Assembly (NCBI RefSeq): GCF_036320965.1 | Contig: NC_092271.1 | Location: 28,653,036-28,717,035, forward strand | Direction of reading: 5' to 3' | Source of the DNA: Panulirus ornatus | Taxonomy: Eukaryota; Arthropoda; Malacostraca; Decapoda; Palinuridae | Length of the DNA stretch: 64,000 nucleotides | In this document: positions 58,311 through 64,000 of the stretch, in pieces | Layout of the letters: every line of letters begins with the position of its first letter | Position numbering within the stretch: the stretch's first letter is position 1 | Notes under the pieces: generated by a model | Database searches by the model: none | Seen by the model: the letters and a program-made list of their open reading frames with translations, nothing else | What the model was told of the DNA's origin: nothing | Translations under genes and position numbers: made by a program

Positions 58311-59990
58311 CTCTCACCCTCCTGCATATTCAGGCCCAGATCGCTCAAAACATTTTATACTCCATCCCTCCATCTCTAATTTGGTCTCCCTGTTCTTGTT
58401 CCCTCCACTTCTGACACATATATCCTCTTTGTCAACCTTTCCTCACACATGCTCTTCATATGTCCAAACCATTTCAGCACACCCTCTTCAGGTCTCTCAA
58501 TTACATTCTATTTATTACCACATATCTTACCTTTTCATTACTTACTTGATCAAATCCCCTCACACCCCATATTGTCCTCAAACTTTTTCTTTCCAACACA
58601 TCCACCTTCCTCCAGAATATCTCACCTACAACCCATGCCTTGCATCCATATAACATTGTTGGGACTATTATACCTTCAAACACACCCAACTTTGCCCTCT
58701 CATATAGCATTCTCTCTTTCCAAAAATTCTTTAACACTCCCAGAACCTTCATTCCATCACACACCCTATGATTCACCTCTACTGCCATGTCCACTCCCAG
58801 GAATCAAAAACACTTGATTTCCTCCAATTTTTCTCTGTTCGAACTCACACCCCAGCTAACCTGTCCTTCAACCCAGCTAAACCTTGCTTTTATTCACATT
58901 TACTCTCAACTTCCTCCTTCCCTAAATGTCCACACTTAGTCACCAACTTCAGCACTTCTGCACTCAAATCTGCAACCAGTGCAGTATAATCAGCAAACAA
59001 ATGACTCACTTTTGAGGCCCTCTCATCTCATAGAGACTGCCACTTGCCCCTTCTTTTCATGACTGTTGCATTTACCTCCCTCACCATCCTATCCTTAAAA
59101 AATTATACAACCATGGTGATATACATCCTTGCTGCAGACCAACCTTCACTTCAAGACATTCACTCTCCTCTCTTCCAAATAGTTTACATGCCTCCCACCC
59201 TTGATAAATACTTCTCACTGTTCCTAACAGCTTTCCTCACACACTGTGTATTCTAAAGACCTTCCACAAGGTATCTCAACCAAACTTGTCATGCGTCTTC
59301 TCCACATCCATAAATGCCACAACAAATCATTCTGTTTCTTTAAGTATTTCTCACAAACAACCCATCCATAAATGCCACAACAAATCATTCTGTTTCTTTA
59401 AGTATTTCTCACAAACAATCTTATAACAAGCAAATGATCAATACATCCACTACCATTCTAGCAATCACATTGTTCTTCAGCAATCAGATGCTCTTTTCAT
59501 GCCCTCACCCTCTCAATACTCTCCCATACAAATTACCAAGTACACTCAAGACTATTCCTTTGTAATTAGAACATTCAACTCTGTCCCACTTGCCTTTATA
59601 CAGTGGCACAATACATGCATTTTGCCAATCCTCAGGCACCTCATATATGGAACAAAAATCCTTACCAACCAATGAACAATACAGTCACCTACAACAGAAA
59701 ACCTTACGAACCAATGAATAACACAGTCACCCACTTTCTTAAGAAATTCAATGGCAAAAACATTCCACTCCAGCTGCCTTGCCACATTTCATCGTGCAAA
59801 AAGCTTTCACCACCTCTTCTCTCTTCATCAAACCACTTTATACAACCCTCCAACTTTGCATACCACTCCAACCCAAAGACCTTACATTTACCAACCTATC
59901 ATCAAACACAATCTTTCAAAATGCTCGCTTCATCTTCTCCATACGTCATCACTAACTGTTACCACTCACTCATTTGCTCACTTTTTTGAT
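58305..59990 (-). mobile_element. RTE-like retrotransposon, very old, inverted
   Basis: Minus-strand copy converging on the previous one: CTCCTGCATATTCAGGCC at 58320, the LYGCKAWVVGE block, MDMAVEVNHRV, then RT finger pieces to about 59990. A 58-bp stretch (from CATCCATAAATGCC at 59305) is duplicated in tandem at 59363. A 50-bp phrase (CCAATGAA(C/T)AA..ACAGTCACC) is also repeated near 59670 and 59710. Confidence 0.8.
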
Positions 59991-60560
59991 AAACCTGTTT
60001 GTTCTTTGATAAATTCATTCTTTTTATCACAGTTACTCACTTATTCTACCGTTTGGATATCATATCTGTGACATACATCATATGATGTTGATACATCAAC
60101 TGCAACAAACATCATTTGAAGAAAAATTTCTGCCCTCTGTCTTAAATACCAAATGCCAAGTTAAGTACTCCACTCACTCCTTGCTTCCATCCTGTCTTCT
60201 TATTACACATTGCTCCCACTTCCCCCACAACACAGCAATGCACTGACTGAGTGGCCCCTCAGCCATTCACTCCAATACTCCAAAAAGGCAAAAACAAAGG
60301 TACATGACGATTTATTTTTTCAAATTTTCATATTTCTGCATGCCTATCTTTGATTTCATAAGAATATATTCTTTGAGAGGTTTCTTTTTTGTGTCTTTTG
60401 AGCATATGGTAGTAACCAGGTATTCTTATTGCTGCAGTATAAGCATTAAAAGATGATATTCATCATTGGAAGTCTACTAATATAAGCCATAGAAGGAGAC
60501 TAGCAAGGGTACTGGTCGATGGTAAGAGTGTAATTTGCATGCTATCAACAATTTACTTAC
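59991..60560. other. SPT6 intron, 5' end
   Basis: Unique AT-rich sequence; nothing recognised. Confidence 0.4.
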
Positions 60561-60748
60561 TTAGAAAGGTATTCATCAGCTTCCTTCATGGGATCCTCTG
60601 GGCACTGCTCTACATCAAATCGCTGATAGTTGTCACGGAGGTTCTCACCAAACTGCTCAGGTGTCAGACCAAATTTCTTTGTCAGTGACTCTGGAATATT
60701 AAATGAATGCTGAATTATCACAACTTTTTCAAACTTGTTTGCCATTTC
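60561..60748 (-). CDS. SUPT6H: SPT6 internal exon upstream of the terminal exon
   Basis: It encodes [20 protein letters not shown] and [16 protein letters not shown], matching the [20 protein letters not shown] block of human SUPT6H just before the terminal-exon region. The donor is TCTAA|GTAAGT, phase 2, and splices to 56260 (TCT AA|G ATG). The preferred acceptor is the pyrimidine-rich TTGCTTCCTCACTTCACAG (exon start 60748, frame EMANKFEK). An alternative start at 60690 (TTTAATATTCCAG) would remove the first 19 codons. The preferred acceptor lies in retroelement-like sequence. Further 5' exons must lie beyond 64000. Confidence 0.88.
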
Positions 60749-61330
60749 CTGTGAAGTGAGGAAGCAACAGAAACAAATAAAGAAAGGGTACATTTGCTCA
60801 CATCCATTCTCCAGCTGTCATATATGAAATGAAACCAGTCACCCAATCACAGCAAAGCCCAACAGACGTTTCTTTGGTTTCCCCTGGCCACTTAATATGC
60901 CCTGGTTCAGCCCACTGGCATCAAGTCATCACCTGAAAACCACATTACTCCAATTCATTCCATCCCGTGTATGCCTCAGACCCTCCTACATGTTCCAGTC
61001 CAAACAGTTTGAAGCATCATCCACTACATCCTTCCATCTCCAATAGAGTCTCCCCCTTCAACTCTAACATCCATACCCTCTTAGTAAACCTCATTTTACT
61101 CATCACATCCCCATGTCCAAGCCATTTCAGCACACCCTTTACAGCCATCTCAAACCATACTCTTCTTACTAGCATAACTTTCTCTTACCATATCATTTCT
61201 TATTCAATCAACACTCCTCATGCCACACTTCCAAATGCGACTATTAAGCCATCATACATACCCAGCTTAACCCTCATAAACAGTCACCTCTCTCCACATA
61301 CTCCTCAGTGTAATCAGGACTTTAATCCCC
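60725..61330 (-). mobile_element. RTE-like 3' end, old, overlapping an SPT6 splice acceptor
   Basis: The minus strand shows decayed C-terminal ORF and 3' UTR (ATGACAGCTGGAGAATGGAT and GTGAGCAAATGTACCC) followed by CTGTTGCTTCCTCACTTCAC and AGGAAATGGCAAACAAGTTT, which aligns with the family terminus GTAGGAAATGGCAGTCAAGT at 34256-34285. The terminus runs through the acceptor AG into the SPT6 exon. Confidence 0.7.
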
Positions 61331-61379
61331 TAAACCACACTATAGTGGTCATTAGCTGGTAGGGTGAAAATGGGCAGGT

Positions 61380-61977
61380 CTGAAGGTATGTATAACAGTA
61401 CCAACAATGTTGTATGGATGTGAGGCATGGGCTATAAATGAGAAGTATAGAAGATGGTGAATAAGTAGGAAATTAAATATTTGAGGACAATACGTGATGT
61501 GAAAAGAGTGATATGGTAAGTAATGACTGGGTAAGAGAGAAGTTTGGGAGAGAGAGCAGAAAAGGAAGTGCTGAAATTAACTGGACGTATGGGAGAATGA
61601 ACGAAGAGAGGTTGACAAAGAGGATATATATCTGAAGTGGAGGCACAAGGAAAGGGACTAAATTGGACATGGAAGGACAGAGTGTAGCATATTCTGAGTC
61701 ATTGGGCTCTGAACATACAGGAGGGTAAAAAGCCTGCAAAGGACAGAACTGACTGGTGTACTTTGGTACATGAGGCAACATGCTGTCAATGGAGTGAACC
61801 AGGGAATATGAAGCAGCCAGGGTAAACCACAGAAAGGTCTGCAGGGCCTGGTTGTGCATATGAAGCTGTTTCAGTGCATCACACATGTAAGCTTAAGAAA
61901 TGGCATCAGCAAATGAGGCTTCCTCTTTGTGTGTTCCTGGTGATACCTCGCTAATTCAAAAAACAACAAACAAATAT
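61380..61977 (+). mobile_element. RTE-like 3' part, old
   Basis: Decayed plus-strand copy: AACAATGTTGTATGGATGTG (LYGC), GGGCTCTGAACATACAGGAG, GTCAATGGAGTGAACCAGGG, 3' UTR and the TGGTGATACCTCGCTAATTC terminus. Confidence 0.75.
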
Positions 61978-62009
61978 AAAAATTTGGAAAAAAAGATATT
62001 CTTTCAAGT

Positions 62010-62110
62010 CTGTTAAATGTAAATCCATCATACAAGGCTCCATTGTATATATTCTATCTGCATTGATAATGGGCTGCATTGTAACATACTGAAATTCACA
62101 GATGATCCTT
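62010..62110 (+). mobile_element. Jockey/CR1-like RT remnant, left part of interrupted copy
   Basis: The frame reads IDNGLHCNILKFTDD up to 62108; FTDD stands for the catalytic FADD. The sequence is then interrupted by the A tail of an RTE copy and resumes at 63090. Confidence 0.65.
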
Positions 62111-63089
62111 TTTTTTTTTTTTTTTTTTTATACTTTGTCGCTGTCTCCCGCGTTTGCGAGGTAGCGCAAGGAAACAGACGAAAGAAATGGCCCAACCCCC
62201 CCCCCATACACATGTACATACACACGTCCAGACACGCAAATATACATACCTACACAGCTTTCCATGGTTTACCCCAGACGCTTCACATGCCTTGCTTCAA
62301 TCCACTGACAGCACGTCAACCCCTGTATACCACATGACTCCAATTCACTCTATTTCTTGCCCTCCTTTCACCCTCCTGCATGTTCAGGCCCCGATCACAC
62401 AAAATCTTTTTCACTCCATCTTTCCACCTCCAATTTGGTCTCCCTCTTCTCCTCGTTCCCTCCACCTCCGACACATATATCCTCTTGGTCAATCTCTCCT
62501 CACTCATTCTCTCCATGTGCCCAAACCATTTCAAAACACCCTCTTCTGCTCTCTCGACCACGCTCTTTTTATTTCCACACATCTCTCTTACCCTTACGTT
62601 ACTTACTCGATCAAACCACCTCACACCACACATTGTCCTCAAACATCTCATTTCCAGCACATCCATCCTCCTGCGCACATCTCTATCCATAGCCCACGCC
62701 TCGCAACCATACAGCATTGTTGGAACCACTATTCCCTCAAACATACCCATTTTTGCTTTCCGAGATAATGTTCTCGACTTCCACACATTTTTCAAGGCTC
62801 CCAAAATTTTCGCCCCCTCCCCCACCCTATGATCCACTTCCGCTTCCATGGTTCCATCCGCTGACAGATCCACTCCCAGATATCTAAAACACTTCACTTC
62901 CTCCAGTTTTTCTCCATTCAAACTCACCTCCCAATTGACTTGACCCTCACCCCTACTGTACCTAATAACCTTGCTCTTATTCACATTTACTCTCAACTTT
63001 CTTCTTCCACACACTTTACCAAACTCAGTCACCAGCTTCTGCAGTTTCTCACATGAATCAGCCACCAGCGCTGTATCATCAGCGAACAA
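62111..63089 (-). mobile_element. RTE-like retrotransposon, type A, nested insertion
   Basis: A tail seen as T at 62111-62129, short 3' UTR, type A stop, intact C-terminal frame to FADD at the 5' cut (63089). Nearly identical to the copy at 11041-12069, including the same LSADGTM variant and the same C-run in the 3' UTR, and therefore recent. Confidence 0.87.
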
Positions 63090-63265
63090 GTTACAAAATA
63101 TATCCACATCAGAAACTGAACATTTGCAGCTTCAAACAGACTGGGAAAAAATAAAGGACTGGGCTCACTGTTGGCAAAAAACTTTTTAATCAACAAGTGC
63201 AAAAATTTACATGTCGGTATCAAACACAAAAAGGCAAGCTGCAGCATGAATTCTCTTTAACTACA
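63090..63265 (+). mobile_element. Jockey/CR1-like RT remnant, right part
   Basis: Translation contains ETEHLQLQTDWEKIKDWAHC, which resembles the LQ.DL.KL..WA..W block that follows FADD in Jockey/CR1 RTs, then CKNLHVG-like remains. Confidence 0.65.
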
Positions 63266-63419
63266 AAAGGTAAATGAGGAAAAAGACATGTGAAATAATC
63301 TTGTGTGTCCTAAAATCAAGCAAGCAGAGTAGAAAAGCAGCTGAATGGGCAAGCAATATTCTTTGATTTACTGGTTAGGCAGGAGGTCAAAAACACAGCA
63401 CAAGGGTTAAAAAAAAAAA

Positions 63420-64000
63420 AAGGGCAAATGACAGCTGGGATGAGAGAGAGTATTATTAAACTTTAAGGAGAAAAAAAGATGTTTGAGAGGAGGTAAATCA
63501 TGTACGAAAGACAAAAAAAAAAAGAGGAACATTGATGAAGGAGGCAAAAAGGGAAGTGATAATAGGTAGTGATCAGGGAGTGATGACATGAGGAGATGGA
63601 GTATTTTGAAGGATTGTTAAATGTGTTTGATGACAGTGTGGCAGATATAGGGTATTTTGCTCAGGGTGTTATGCGAAGTGAGAGAGTCATGGAGAGTTGT
63701 TTAGTCAAGAGAGAAGAGGTGGCGAAAGCTTTGTGTAAAATGAAATGAAGTAGAGCAGCTGAAGCAGATGGTATTAAAGTTGAATTCATTAAGAAAGGGT
63801 GTGTCTGTGATGTTGACTGGTTGGTAAGGATATACAATGTATGTATGGATCATCGTGAGGTGCCTAAGGATTAGCAGAAAGCATATATAGCGCCATTCTA
63901 TAAAGGAAAGGGGGATCAAGGTGAGTGTTCAAAATACAGAGGATGAAATTATGTACAGAGCATTATATTGGGGTAGAGCAGTGTGGTTTCAGATGTGGTA
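63420..64000 (+). mobile_element. RTE-like retrotransposon, old, running off the window
   Basis: Plus strand from the spacer (AAAAAGATGTTTGAGAGGAG, GTGTTTGATGACAGTGTGGC) into the RT finger region (GTGAGGTGCCTAAGGATTAG, GCAGTGTGGTTTCAGATGTG). Stops and indels break the frame. Confidence 0.78.

Overview
This is nuclear DNA from an animal, most likely an arthropod and probably a decapod crustacean. That placement is inference: the two host genes are intron-containing animal genes, and repeats fill most of the rest. The repeats are long (AT)n tracts, an RTE-like non-LTR retrotransposon in dozens of copies, a short RTE-derived non-autonomous element, and decayed Jockey/CR1-like fragments. There is no bacterial operon structure, CRISPR array or recognisable RNA gene.

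Two host genes could be assembled by reading splice sites, both on the minus strand. (1) A complete seven-coding-exon gene for the mitochondrial GTPase Era homologue (ERAL1) runs from a start at 41943 to a stop at 10773. All six introns have GT..AG ends and compatible phases, giving a predicted 475-residue protein with P-loop, DTPG, NKTD, SAL and a C-terminal KH domain. It spans 31 kb because its introns are packed with retroelements and tandem repeats. (2) The 3' part of SPT6 (SUPT6H), the histone chaperone and transcription elongation factor, is encoded by one 3.55-kb terminal exon (52708-56260). An upstream exon (60561-about 60748) is joined to it across a 4.3-kb intron; the N-terminal exons lie beyond the right edge.

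Layout. 1-8000: (AT)n tracts, RTE and short-element modules, a 35-bp minisatellite (3226-3645), a degenerate minisatellite of about 30 bp (6500-7390), and anonymous unique DNA. 8000-10770: older RTE pieces downstream of ERAL1. 10773-41943: ERAL1 with its repeat-filled introns; intron 3 alone (24676-37258) holds at least eight RTE insertions. 42000-52700: intergenic, with RTE copies at 43.3, 44.7, 48.4 and 50.7 kb; the last has an 11-bp target-site duplication. 52708-60748: SPT6. 60750-64000: old and young RTE copies, one nested in a Jockey/CR1-like reverse transcriptase remnant.

The RTE family encodes one ORF of about 1000 residues (endonuclease, reverse transcriptase, C-terminal region). It has at least two 3' end types: a long 3' UTR (type B), and a derivative (type A) with an internal 3' UTR deletion of roughly 330 bp and an earlier stop codon. 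The most interesting observations are the apparent RTE origin of the SPT6 splice acceptor at 60748, the short element that carries both RTE ends without the middle, the repeated placement of 5'-truncated RTE copies directly on (AT)n tracts, and the single giant 3' exon of SPT6.
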